Assembly (NCBI GenBank): GCA_041395505.1
Contig: JAWLAG010000001.1
Location: 1,984,001 to 2,048,000 of the forward strand
DNA: 64,000 nt
Origin: Steroidobacteraceae bacterium
GTDB lineage: Bacteria; Pseudomonadota; Gammaproteobacteria; Steroidobacterales; Steroidobacteraceae
Direction of reading: 5' to 3'
Part shown: piece by piece, positions 1-7,371 of the stretch
How the letters are laid out: every line of letters begins with the position of its first letter
How positions within the stretch are numbered: position 1 is the first letter of the stretch
The notes under the pieces: model-generated
Seen by the model: only the letters and a program-made list of their open reading frames with translations
Database searches by the model: none
Told to the model about the DNA's origin: nothing
Program-made: the position numbers and the translations under genes

Positions 1-406
1 CGAGATGTCTGCGCAGGAGATTTGGATAGCTGGTCGCTATACGCCGGCCCTGCAACCAGCGAGGCCCAGTGTACTGCTCGGAGTTCGGCACGGCGATGGA
101 CAGCCGGCAACGACCAAAATCAAGCTCCCGCAGAATCTGAAAGCGCGGTGCCGTGCCGTTTGCCTGCAGACCGAGCCGCCGTTCCTCAAGTACATTCAGG
201 CCAATCAGCCCGAGATCGCACACATCCTCCTGAACGAGATCCGTGATGTCGTCGTCACGAACGAACAGGACATCGAGCGGCATGTTCTCGCCGTAGCCCA
301 TCAAATGATCCTTGCCCCGCACGAGTTTCAGGCCACATCGTTGCAGCAGGTCGATGCATGGGTCGGTAAGGCGTCCGGATTTCTGAATCGCGAGTCGCAG
401 GCGCAT
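1..406 (-). CDS. hisG: ATP phosphoribosyltransferase HisG (3' end beyond left edge)
   Basis: First step of histidine synthesis: joins ATP and PRPP to give phosphoribosyl-ATP. The reverse strand from ATG at 406 reads without a stop to base 1 (about 135 codons). It opens MRLRLAIQKSGRL and carries the family segments AENMPLD-like (GENMPLDVL), VRDDDI, DLGLIG, RCRLSIA-like and RIATSYP, in the order seen in E. coli HisG. Because these include the long-form spacing, it is probably the long form that needs no HisZ partner. The C-terminal half is outside the window. It starts 2 bp after the TrpR-like gene, so the two are almost surely one transcript, and the rest of the his operon should lie to the left. 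Confidence 0.95.
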   Translation of the reverse strand, partial: MRLRLAIQKSGRLTDPCIDLLQRCGLKLVRGKDHLMGYGENMPLDVLFVRDDDITDLVQEDVCDLGLIGLNVLEERRLGLQANGTAPRFQILRELDFGRCRLSIAVPNSEQYTGPRWLQGRRIATSYPNLLRRHL

Positions 407-408
407 GC

Positions 409-726
409 TCAACCGCCCCCCTGGTTGCCAAGCCGATCGCGTACGAGTTGATAACCGCCGTTTCCTGCCAGCAGGAAACGGGCCACTCGACCGATGGTAG
501 TGACCGAAACGCCGGTTGCCTCGTGAATCTTGCGATAGGGCAAGCCGCGTTGCAGAGGCTCGACTACGGCCCAGCGATCTGCAAGGGCCTGCAACTCAGC
601 GGGTGTGCATAGATCGCGAAAGAACGCGCGACACTCATCGACGCTACGAAGGGTGAGTATGGCGGAATAAAGCTGGCGCTCGGCATGCGCTTCCTGTCGG
701 GCGCTTTGGGCACGGTGGGTTTTCAT
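409..726 (-). CDS. TrpR-family repressor (YerC/YecD-like), probable regulator of the his operon
   Basis: A 105-residue TrpR-superfamily DNA-binding protein. The ELQALADRW segment and the helix-turn-helix (YRKIHEATGVSVTTIGRVARFL) match YerC/YecD TrpR-related proteins. I take ATG at 726; a TTG nine bases upstream (735) is also open but would lie closer to the operator-like palindrome at 739-758. There is no clear Shine-Dalgarno, and minus-strand hexamers TTGTAA (759-754) and TATTGT (737-732), 16 bp apart, would place the transcript start at or near the ATG, so the mRNA may be leaderless. Lying first in a transcript with hisG, it probably represses its own operon in response to histidine; that role is inferred from position. 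Confidence 0.9.
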   Translation of the reverse strand: MKTHRAQSARQEAHAERQLYSAILTLRSVDECRAFFRDLCTPAELQALADRWAVVEPLQRGLPYRKIHEATGVSVTTIGRVARFLLAGNGGYQLVRDRLGNQGGG

Positions 727-738
727 GGTGTACAATAA

Positions 739-758
739 TGTATTAACGCGCTATTACA
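739..758. promoter_or_regulatory. Candidate operator: 20-bp near-palindrome centred on CGCG
   Basis: The sequence TGTATTAACGCGCTATTACA agrees with its own reverse complement at 16 of 20 positions. It sits between the putative -35 and -10 hexamers of the TrpR-like/hisG transcript, in an AT-rich stretch (731-768) within otherwise GC-rich DNA. The size and placement suit a dimeric TrpR-family repressor acting on its own promoter. Confidence 0.55.
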
Positions 759-809
759 ATATATTACAGCGGCTGCCGGCAGAGGTCAAGAGGCCCCGGG
801 CAAGGCAGC

Positions 810-840
810 TTGACAGCGCCCCCATCCGCAAAAGTACAAT
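810..840 (+). promoter_or_regulatory. Sigma-70-type promoter of the SAM riboswitch/metX-metB transcript
   Basis: A consensus -35 TTGACA at 810-815 is followed after 19 bp by TACAAT at 835-840. The spacer is longer than the ideal 17, but the predicted start near 847 falls exactly at the first base of the riboswitch P1 helix. Confidence 0.6.
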
Positions 841-847
841 CCCCGAC

Positions 848-963
848 ACTCATCGAGACCGGTTGAGGGATAGGCCCTTGGACGCCGGGGCAACCTGCGC
901 GACTAACCATCGCGTCAAGGTGCCAACTCCTGCAGCGGATGACGCCATCCGCGACAGATGAGC
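848..963 (+). promoter_or_regulatory. SAM-I (S-box) riboswitch
   Basis: Aptamer that binds S-adenosylmethionine and lowers expression of the downstream methionine genes. P1 arms CTCATC (849-854) and GATGAG (957-962) are perfectly complementary. Between them, in order, are the S-box core elements: GAGGGA (about 875-880), GGCCC, GGGGCAACC, AAGGTGCCAACTCC (about 918-931) and GCAG, then ACAGATGAG closing P1. It lies about 120 bp upstream of metX on the same strand, where such a regulator is expected. No U-tract terminator follows, so control is probably at translation initiation. Confidence 0.93.
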
Positions 964-1048
964 GATTGCGTAGCCGCCGTTTGCGGATGGTCGCAACATG
1001 GTTCGCCTGCTCAGGCGGATTCGCTCAAATGGTGACTCGATGCGATGA

Positions 1049-1073
1049 ATTGCCCACACGACGGCGCGGCAAT
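1049..1073 (+). promoter_or_regulatory. Possible expression-platform hairpin before metX
   Basis: ATTGCC (1049-1054) and GGCAAT (1068-1073) are perfectly complementary and end 11 bases before the metX ATG. A second short hairpin, CGCCTG/CAGGCG, lies near 1007-1020. Neither has a U-tract. They could be part of a translation-blocking platform linked to the riboswitch; this is inference. Confidence 0.3.
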
Positions 1074-1084
1074 GTTGGACAAGC

Positions 1085-2146
1085 ATGGAGTTCGCATTGA
1101 AACGAGAGCATTTCGCGGCCATTTCCGCCAACGATCCACGCGCATCTGCGACTGGCATCGAACCCGGTGACAGCCCGGATCAGGACGGTGTCCTGGTGCT
1201 GCCTGGACAACTACGACTACATCACGGCGGCGAGTTGCAGGACGTGCGCGTCGGTTGGCGCCTCAGCGGTCCGGCCGGTGCTCCGGTTGCCATGGCACTG
1301 GGCGGGATATCGGCGGGCCGCAACGTGTGCGGGAACTCGGCCGCATCCCGTGGCTGGTGGGCTGACGTCGTCGGAAAGGGGCAGGCGCTCGATTCAAACA
1401 GGCTTCGGATTCTGTCCTTCGATTATCTTGGCGGCAGCGGCAACACGGTTTCGGGTGATGAGGCACCAATGCCCTCCATATCGACCTACGACCAGGCGCA
1501 GCTGGCGCTCGCGCTGCTCAATCACCTCGGTCTGCGCGCATTACACGCCTTCGTCGGGGCGTCCTACGGCGGCATGGTCGGCCTTGCATTCGCCGAGCGT
1601 TATCCCGACCGATTGTCGCGGCTGATCTGCATCTCCGCGGCAGACCGAAGCGATCCGCTGGCCACCGGCTGGCGCGCGGTGCAGCGCCACATCGTTCGTC
1701 TCGGCGAACGCACCGGCGAGGCGAGGGCGGCCCTCGAAATTGCCCGTGCGCTGGCGATGACAACCTATCGCAGCCGGGAGGAATTCAGCGCTCGCTTCGG
1801 GCGGCAGCCGACTTTGCAGGATGGCCGTCATGTTTTCCCGGTCGAGGAATACCTGTTGTCGCGGGGCGGACAATACGCGTCACTTCACCGGCCGGATGCA
1901 TTTATCTGCCTATCCGAGTCGATCGATCTGCACGCAGTCGACGCAACGCGAATTTTCACGCCGACGACGCTCGTTGCGGTACGCGAAGACCAGCTCGTTC
2001 CGGTTGCCGACATGCGTGCAATGGCGGCACGACTACCGCACGCCCAATTGTCCGAAATTTCATCCGTGTTCGGGCACGACGCCTTTTTGAAGGAGGTGGC
2101 ACAACTACGGGCGGTATTTGCGAAAGCGCTCGGGGAATTGCCATGA
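1085..2146 (+). CDS. metX: Homoserine O-acyltransferase, MetX type
   Basis: Activates the homoserine hydroxyl with an acyl group (acetyl or succinyl), the committed step of methionine synthesis. A 353-residue alpha/beta-hydrolase protein: nucleophile elbow GASYGGM with Ser160, and likely triad partners Asp302 (REDQLVP) and His331 (FGHDAF). ALGGISAG and FDYLGGSGN match the MetX family. The first 35 residues look poorly conserved, so a later start is possible. Substrate choice cannot be read from sequence alone, but pairing with cystathionine gamma-synthase makes O-succinylhomoserine likely. It follows the SAM-I riboswitch, and its TGA overlaps the metB ATG (ATGA). Confidence 0.9.
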   Translation: MEFALKREHFAAISANDPRASATGIEPGDSPDQDGVLVLPGQLRLHHGGELQDVRVGWRLSGPAGAPVAMALGGISAGRNVCGNSAASRGWWADVVGKGQALDSNRLRILSFDYLGGSGNTVSGDEAPMPSISTYDQAQLALALLNHLGLRALHAFVGASYGGMVGLAFAERYPDRLSRLICISAADRSDPLATGWRAVQRHIVRLGERTGEARAALEIARALAMTTYRSREEFSARFGRQPTLQDGRHVFPVEEYLLSRGGQYASLHRPDAFICLSESIDLHAVDATRIFTPTTLVAVREDQLVPVADMRAMAARLPHAQLSEISSVFGHDAFLKEVAQLRAVFAKALGELP

Positions 2147-3309
2147 GCCGATCCAGGAGACGTCCATCGACCATCGCGGTGCGAGCAGGGCTCGAGAGCG
2201 ACCCGACAACCCGTGCGGTGGTCCCGCCGTTGCACTTGAGTTCCACGTTTGCCTTTCGAGGCTTCAATGACAAGGGCCCTTACGATTACACGCGCTCGGG
2301 TAATCCGACGCGGGATCTGCTTTCGAGCGCCTTGACCGAGCTCGAAGGAGGTGCCGGCGCCGTCGTCACTGCGACGGGCATGGCGGCGATCACATTGGTC
2401 GGACAGTTGCTGCCAACAGGTGCGCGAATCGTTGCACCCCATGACTGCTATGGCGGCACTTTCCGACTGTTCCAGGCGTGGCGAAGGACCGGACGCTTCG
2501 CCGTCGATTTCATCGACTACGCGGACCATACCGCATTGGCTCGAGCGCTGGGCACGGCCTGCGACCTCGTATGGATCGAAACGCCGAGCAATCCGTTGCT
2601 GCGGATCACCGACATTGAGCAAGTGGTCGCTCTTGCCCACGGGCGCGGAGCGCGCGCCGTCGTCGACAACACCTTTCTTTCGCCATTGTGGCAGCAACCA
2701 CTGCGCCTCGGCGCCGATCTCGTCGTCCACTCGACCACAAAATACCTCAATGGTCACAGCGATGTCGTTGGCGGCGCCGTCGTTGCCGCAACCCGCGAAT
2801 TGTCCGATGAGCTCGCATGGTGGGCCAATTGTCTTGGCCTGACCGGTGCGCCTTTTGACAGCTATCTCACACTGCGCGGCCTGCGAAGCCTGTCCGCCAG
2901 AATGCAAGTCCACGAGAAGAATGCCGTTGAACTCGCCCAGTGGCTCGGCACGCGGCGCGAAGTGCTCAAGGTGTATTACCCGGGTTTGGCCAAACATCCG
3001 GGTCACCTGGTGGCTCGGCGCCAACAAACGGGATTCGGTGCAATCATCACGATCGAAATCGCGAACGGTGCGCGTGGCGCCAAGGCGCTGGTCGAGAATC
3101 TGCGATTGTTCTCGCTGGCCGAATCGCTGGGCGGCGTCGAGAGTCTGGTTGCCCATCCTGCCACTATGACCCACGCGGCGATGGAGCCCGAAGCGCGTGC
3201 GGCCGCCGGTCTGGTTGATGGCTTGCTGCGCCTGTCGGTCGGAATCGAGGACGTCGAGGACCTGCGCGATGACCTGGCGACGGGCCTCGATCAGATCAGA
3301 TTGGGTTAG
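2143..3309 (+). CDS. metB: Cystathionine gamma-synthase
   Basis: PLP enzyme joining O-succinylhomoserine and cysteine to cystathionine. All 388 residues align closely with E. coli MetB: YTRSGNPTRD, TATGMAAI, APHDCYGGTFRLF, ETPSNPLLRI, VVDNTFLSP, the PLP lysine Lys200 in STTKYLNGHSDV, and the C-terminal ESLGGVESL and PEARAAAG. Starts by 4-bp overlap with metX, so the pair is translationally coupled and under the same SAM riboswitch. Its last 14 bases overlap the 3' end of leuB on the other strand, leaving no space for a classical terminator. Confidence 0.96.
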   Translation: MSRSRRRPSTIAVRAGLESDPTTRAVVPPLHLSSTFAFRGFNDKGPYDYTRSGNPTRDLLSSALTELEGGAGAVVTATGMAAITLVGQLLPTGARIVAPHDCYGGTFRLFQAWRRTGRFAVDFIDYADHTALARALGTACDLVWIETPSNPLLRITDIEQVVALAHGRGARAVVDNTFLSPLWQQPLRLGADLVVHSTTKYLNGHSDVVGGAVVAATRELSDELAWWANCLGLTGAPFDSYLTLRGLRSLSARMQVHEKNAVELAQWLGTRREVLKVYYPGLAKHPGHLVARRQQTGFGAIITIEIANGARGAKALVENLRLFSLAESLGGVESLVAHPATMTHAAMEPEARAAAGLVDGLLRLSVGIEDVEDLRDDLATGLDQIRLG

Positions 3310-4378
3310 CCGTACTCGCAGCGAGCTCGGCCAGCACGGCCGCGCCCGCTTCGCGCGTCGATACCGGGCGGCGATCCGGCGAGGCGATGTCGGCTGTACG
3401 AAATCCCTGCGCTATCGCGCGTTCGACTGCCGTCTCGATCATGGCCGCTTCATCCTCGAGGCCAAGCGAGTACCGCAGGAGCAGGGCACAGCTCAAAATC
3501 GTTCCATAAGGATTGGCAATGCCCTTGCCAGCGATATCGGGCGCGGACCCGTGGATTGGCTCATAAAGTCCACGCCGACCGTCGCCAAGTGATGCCGATG
3601 GCAGGACACCAAGCGAGGCTGCGAGCATTGCTGCCTCATCCGTCAGGATGTCGCCAAACATGTTCTCGGTCAGCAGAACATCGAAATCCCGCGGCCGCTT
3701 CAACAAATGCATGGCCGCGGCATCGACCAACATGTGCTCGAGGGTGACATCAGGGTACTCCGTGTGCAACACCCGCTCGACCACCTCGCGCCACAGTCGC
3801 GACGTCTCGAGGACATTCGCTTTGTCGATCGAGGTCACGCGGCGCTTGCGGGCGCCGGCGAGCCGCCCGGCAACCCGGGCCACGCGTTCGATTTCGGGGA
3901 CGCTGTATTCACACAGATCGCGCGCCACGGCGCTGTCGCGATACTTCTCGCCAAAATAGATGCCACCGGTCAGTTCGCGCACGAAAAGCAGGTCGACATC
4001 CTGCACGACCTGCGCCTTCAATACCGACGCATCGATCAGGGCAGGCATCGATCGAATCGGGCGCAGGTTGGCAAATACACCGAGCCGTCTGCGCAAGACA
4101 AGGAGTGCTTGCTCCGGGCGCATCTGCGGTGCAGCCGTTTGCCATTTCGGACCGCCAATGGCGCCCAAAAGCACGGCATCGCTCGCTAGGCAAAGGTCGA
4201 GCGTCGTTTTCGGCAGTGCTTCGCCGTGACGATCCGCAGCGACACCACCAAAATCCGCGCTTTCCAGGGTGAACTCATGACCGCGGCGGGTGGCGACTGT
4301 GCGAAGGACGGCGACGGCCTCAGCCATGACCTCCGGGCCGATACCGTCGCCCGGCAGCACAGCAATGCGCGCGATCAT
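3296..4378 (-). CDS. leuB: 3-isopropylmalate dehydrogenase
   Basis: NAD-dependent oxidative decarboxylation of 3-isopropylmalate to 2-oxoisocaproate in leucine synthesis. 360 residues, the normal length. It has the N-terminal LPGDGIGPEV, LLGAIGGPKW, RELTGGIYFGE, SIDKANVL with the catalytic Lys, NMFGDILTDEAA and the NAD-binding EPIHGSAPDIAGKG IANP region. Last gene of the ilvC-to-leuB operon; its ATG overlaps the leuD stop by 4 bp. Its 3' end overlaps that of metB. Confidence 0.97.
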   Translation of the reverse strand: MIARIAVLPGDGIGPEVMAEAVAVLRTVATRRGHEFTLESADFGGVAADRHGEALPKTTLDLCLASDAVLLGAIGGPKWQTAAPQMRPEQALLVLRRRLGVFANLRPIRSMPALIDASVLKAQVVQDVDLLFVRELTGGIYFGEKYRDSAVARDLCEYSVPEIERVARVAGRLAGARKRRVTSIDKANVLETSRLWREVVERVLHTEYPDVTLEHMLVDAAAMHLLKRPRDFDVLLTENMFGDILTDEAAMLAASLGVLPSASLGDGRRGLYEPIHGSAPDIAGKGIANPYGTILSCALLLRYSLGLEDEAAMIETAVERAIAQGFRTADIASPDRRPVSTREAGAAVLAELAASTANPI

Positions 4379-4950
4379 GCCAGCCTGGCTTCGTAGCTCT
4401 CTATGGCCGACTCTTGCGCGAGAAGATAGCCGAGTTCATCTATGCCATTCAAAAGGCAGTAACGCGCAAATTCCTCGAGTGTGAAGCCCGCGGTTCCACC
4501 ACTGCCCATGCGTAGCTCGCCGGCCTCGATGTCGATTTCGACTTCCGCGCCTGGATGATCCAGCAACCAAGCGTGCGCCCTTGGCTCGACGATGACCGGA
4601 ACCAGGCCGTTCTTCAGCGAGTTATTGCGAAATATGTCGGCGATCTGCGTGCTTATGACCGCCTGGAAGCCGTAATCGAGGAGCGCCCATGGTGCGTGCT
4701 CGCGTGACGATCCGCAGCCGATATTGGGCCCGGCCACGAGGATCCGGCAGCCGCGCACCGCGGGTTGGTTGAGAATGAACTCGGAACGCTCCAGACCGTC
4801 CTTGTCGTAGCGCCAGTCGGCAAAGAGGTGCTGGCCGAGACCGGTCTTTTCCGTGGTAGTCAGAAACCGCCCCGGAATGATCTGATCGGTGTCGATGTTG
4901 GCCGCTGGCATCACGACAGTGCACGATTTGATCAGTTTGATGCCGTTCAT
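4375..4950 (-). CDS. leuD: 3-isopropylmalate dehydratase, small subunit
   Basis: Small (swivel-domain) subunit of isopropylmalate isomerase; works with LeuC. I choose ATG at 4950 (191 residues, normal size) because it begins MNGIKLIKSC; an in-frame start at 5001 would run into leuC. Family segments: NIDTDQIIP, FADWRYD, GPNIGCGSSREHAPWAL, FRNNSLKNGL. It follows leuC by 22 bp and overlaps leuB by 4 bp. Confidence 0.96.
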   Translation of the reverse strand: MNGIKLIKSCTVVMPAANIDTDQIIPGRFLTTTEKTGLGQHLFADWRYDKDGLERSEFILNQPAVRGCRILVAGPNIGCGSSREHAPWALLDYGFQAVISTQIADIFRNNSLKNGLVPVIVEPRAHAWLLDHPGAEVEIDIEAGELRMGSGGTAGFTLEEFARYCLLNGIDELGYLLAQESAIESYEARLA

Positions 4951-4972
4951 GGTTCGCTTCCCGCCGCAGGGT

Positions 4973-6376
4973 CTACTGTAGGAAATCGCGAGGATCGGCA
5001 ATCTTGCCGCGCACGGCCGACGCAGCAGCCGTTGCCGGCGAGGCCAGCAACGTGCGCGCGCCGACGCCCTGACGCCCCTCGAAATTCCGGTTGCTCGTGC
5101 TCACCGAATATTCGCCGCGGTCGACTGTGTCGCCGTTCATTCCCAGGCACATCGAGCACCCAGATTCTCGCCATTCGGCGCCGGCATCCAGGAATATCTT
5201 GTGCAAGCCCTCGGCTTCGGCTTCGGCTTTCACGGCCTGCGAGCCCGGCACGACCAGCATGCGCACGTTCCTGGCAACCTTGCGACCACGCATGACGCTG
5301 GCCGCCGAACGAAGATCCGACAGGCGCCCATTGGTACAGCTACCAACGAACACAACGTTGATGGATTTTTCGGTGAGGCGCTCACCCGGCGCGAGACCCA
5401 TGTAGGTGAGAGCGGCCCGCTCGATCGCGCTGGGCTCATGATCGGGCACATGGCCGTTGACCGCCACGCTCATTCCCGGGTTCGTTCCCCAGGTGATCAT
5501 GGGCTGAAGTTGGCCGGCATCGACCGCAACGCTTCGGTCGAATCGAGCACCGGGGTCGGTTGGCAGCGTGCGCCAGTGGGCTATAGCGCGCTCCCAGTCC
5601 CCGCCCTCCGGCGAGCGTGCACGGTTTCGCAGATAGTCGAAAGTCGTCTGATCGGGAGCAATCATGCCGGCGCGTGCGCCCGCCTCAATGCTCATGTTGC
5701 ACACCGTCATGCGCTCGTCCATATCGAGCGATGCTATCGTGGGACCTCGGTATTCGATGACGTGCCCGGTGCCACCATCCACACCGATTTGATTGATGAT
5801 CGCGAGTATCAGGTCCTTGGCGCTGACGCCGGTCGGCAAGGCGCCCGTGACTTCGATGGCCAGGGTTTTTGGCTTGCGCTGCAACAGGCATTGCGTCGCC
5901 ATTACGTGACCGACTTCGGTCGTGCCGATGCCAAATGCCAGTGCCCCGAACGCACCGTGCGTGCTGGTGTGACTGTCGCCGCACACGATGGTGCGACCGG
6001 GCTGCGTGAGGCCAAGCTCCGGCCCGATGATATGCACGATCCCGCGACGCTTGTCCTTCAGGTCGAGAAGTTCGACACCGAATTCACGGCAGTTCTTTTC
6101 GAGTTCAGCAACCTGGTGGGCAGCCGATGCGATACTGATAGGAACTCCGCCGAAGACCTGTTCGGTACGGGTCGGCGTAGCATGATCCATCGTCGCCACG
6201 GTCTTGTCCGGCCGACGCAGTTTGAGGCCGCGCTGGCGCAAAACCGCGAAGGCCTGCGGCGATGTCACTTCGTGAGTGAGATGCAAGTCGACATAGAGTA
6301 CTGCCGGCGTAGCGGCCGTCTCGGCGACCACCTCATGACTGGACCAGACCTTTTCGAAAAGTGTTCGCGCGGCCAT
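4973..6376 (-). CDS. leuC: 3-isopropylmalate dehydratase, large subunit
   Basis: Aconitase-family catalytic subunit carrying a [4Fe-4S] cluster; interconverts 2- and 3-isopropylmalate. 467 residues, normal for bacterial LeuC. Visible: LFEKVWSSH start, VYVDLHL-like segment, CGDSHTSTHGAFGA, and cluster cysteines in FVGSCTNGR and ESGCSMCLGMN. Starts 10 bp after ilvE. Confidence 0.97.
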   Translation of the reverse strand: MAARTLFEKVWSSHEVVAETAATPAVLYVDLHLTHEVTSPQAFAVLRQRGLKLRRPDKTVATMDHATPTRTEQVFGGVPISIASAAHQVAELEKNCREFGVELLDLKDKRRGIVHIIGPELGLTQPGRTIVCGDSHTSTHGAFGALAFGIGTTEVGHVMATQCLLQRKPKTLAIEVTGALPTGVSAKDLILAIINQIGVDGGTGHVIEYRGPTIASLDMDERMTVCNMSIEAGARAGMIAPDQTTFDYLRNRARSPEGGDWERAIAHWRTLPTDPGARFDRSVAVDAGQLQPMITWGTNPGMSVAVNGHVPDHEPSAIERAALTYMGLAPGERLTEKSINVVFVGSCTNGRLSDLRSAASVMRGRKVARNVRMLVVPGSQAVKAEAEAEGLHKIFLDAGAEWRESGCSMCLGMNGDTVDRGEYSVSTSNRNFEGRQGVGARTLLASPATAAASAVRGKIADPRDFLQ

Positions 6377-6386
6377 ATGTGCCGGG

Positions 6387-7346
6387 TCAGCCGTCTACTG
6401 CCATCGGACGCGCGTTCATGTCGACGTAGTCGAGCCAACCGTGTTTGTCCGTGCGGCTGCCATCGAATAGCCCGAAGAATGCGCCTTGCAGCAACTTCGT
6501 GACAGGCCCGCGCTTGCCATCGCCTATCATGAGGCGATCGACTGAACGGACCGGCGTGACTTCGGCGGCCGTGCCGGTCATGAACAGCTCGTCGGCCAGA
6601 TAGAGCATTTCGCGTGGAATAGTGGTCTCGCGCACTTCGATACCAGCCTCCCTGGCAAGGCAAATGACCGAATCGCGGGTAATCCCTGCGAGGACCGAGT
6701 GGCCGAAGCCGGGAGTCAGGATGGTGCCATCCTTGACCAGGAACAGATTCTCGCCGGCACCTTCGCTGACCGTACCGTCGGCCGCGAGCCCGATGCCTTC
6801 GGCGAAGCCGAGACGCTTGGCCTCCATGCTGATGAGCTGGCTCGACAGATAGTTGCCACCCGCTTTCGCCATGGCCGGGAGCGTGTTCGGAGCAACCCGA
6901 TTCCACGACGATACGCAGACATCGACACCTTCGGCCTCGCTATCCTGGCCGAGATACTTGCCCCATTCCCACGCCGCCACAGCAACTTCCGTTGGCGGAT
7001 CGATGGCTGGTGCAACCCCAATCTCTCCATAGCCACGGAATGCGACGGGTCGGATATACGCACCCCGGCCAAGTCCATTGGCCGAGACGACCGTGCGGCA
7101 GGCCGCGCTGATCGCGTCCGCATCAAATGGCAGCTTGATACGGTAGATCTTTGCCGAGTCGGCAAAGCGGCGTGAATGGTCCTTGAGGCGGAAAATCGCA
7201 ACGCCATCGGGTGTCGCATAGGCACGCACACCTTCGAATACGGAACTGCCGTAATGCAACGCATGCGAAAGCACGTGCACCGTGGCTTTCTCCCAATGAA
7301 CCAGTCGGCCGTTGAACCAGATGTATTTCGTGGCAGGAATGGGCAT
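6387..7346 (-). CDS. ilvE: Branched-chain amino-acid aminotransferase (class IV)
   Basis: Final transamination for Ile, Val and Leu. 319 residues, fold-type IV PLP enzyme. HALHYGSSVFEGVRAY, the PLP lysine Lys161 in MAKAGGNYLSS, EGAGENLFLV, the ITRDS segment and FMTGTAAEVTPVRSVD all match E. coli-type IlvE. Lies 25 bp after leuA and 10 bp before leuC; the insertion of ilvE between leuA and leuC makes one unit for leucine plus shared branched-chain steps. Confidence 0.95.
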   Translation of the reverse strand: MPIPATKYIWFNGRLVHWEKATVHVLSHALHYGSSVFEGVRAYATPDGVAIFRLKDHSRRFADSAKIYRIKLPFDADAISAACRTVVSANGLGRGAYIRPVAFRGYGEIGVAPAIDPPTEVAVAAWEWGKYLGQDSEAEGVDVCVSSWNRVAPNTLPAMAKAGGNYLSSQLISMEAKRLGFAEGIGLAADGTVSEGAGENLFLVKDGTILTPGFGHSVLAGITRDSVICLAREAGIEVRETTIPREMLYLADELFMTGTAAEVTPVRSVDRLMIGDGKRGPVTKLLQGAFFGLFDGSRTDKHGWLDYVDMNARPMAVDG

Positions 7347-7371
7347 TTGGTCTGTCTCGCTGTGCCGTCGG

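Noticed and set aside
1885..3174. Long minus-strand open frame (429 codons) opposite metX/metB
   Set aside because: It lies over two well-conserved genes on the other strand and shows no recognisable protein pattern; high-GC DNA commonly keeps such shadow frames open.
5201..6502. 433-codon plus-strand open frame opposite leuC
   Set aside because: Codon pattern and conserved residues belong to leuC; the frame is its antisense shadow.
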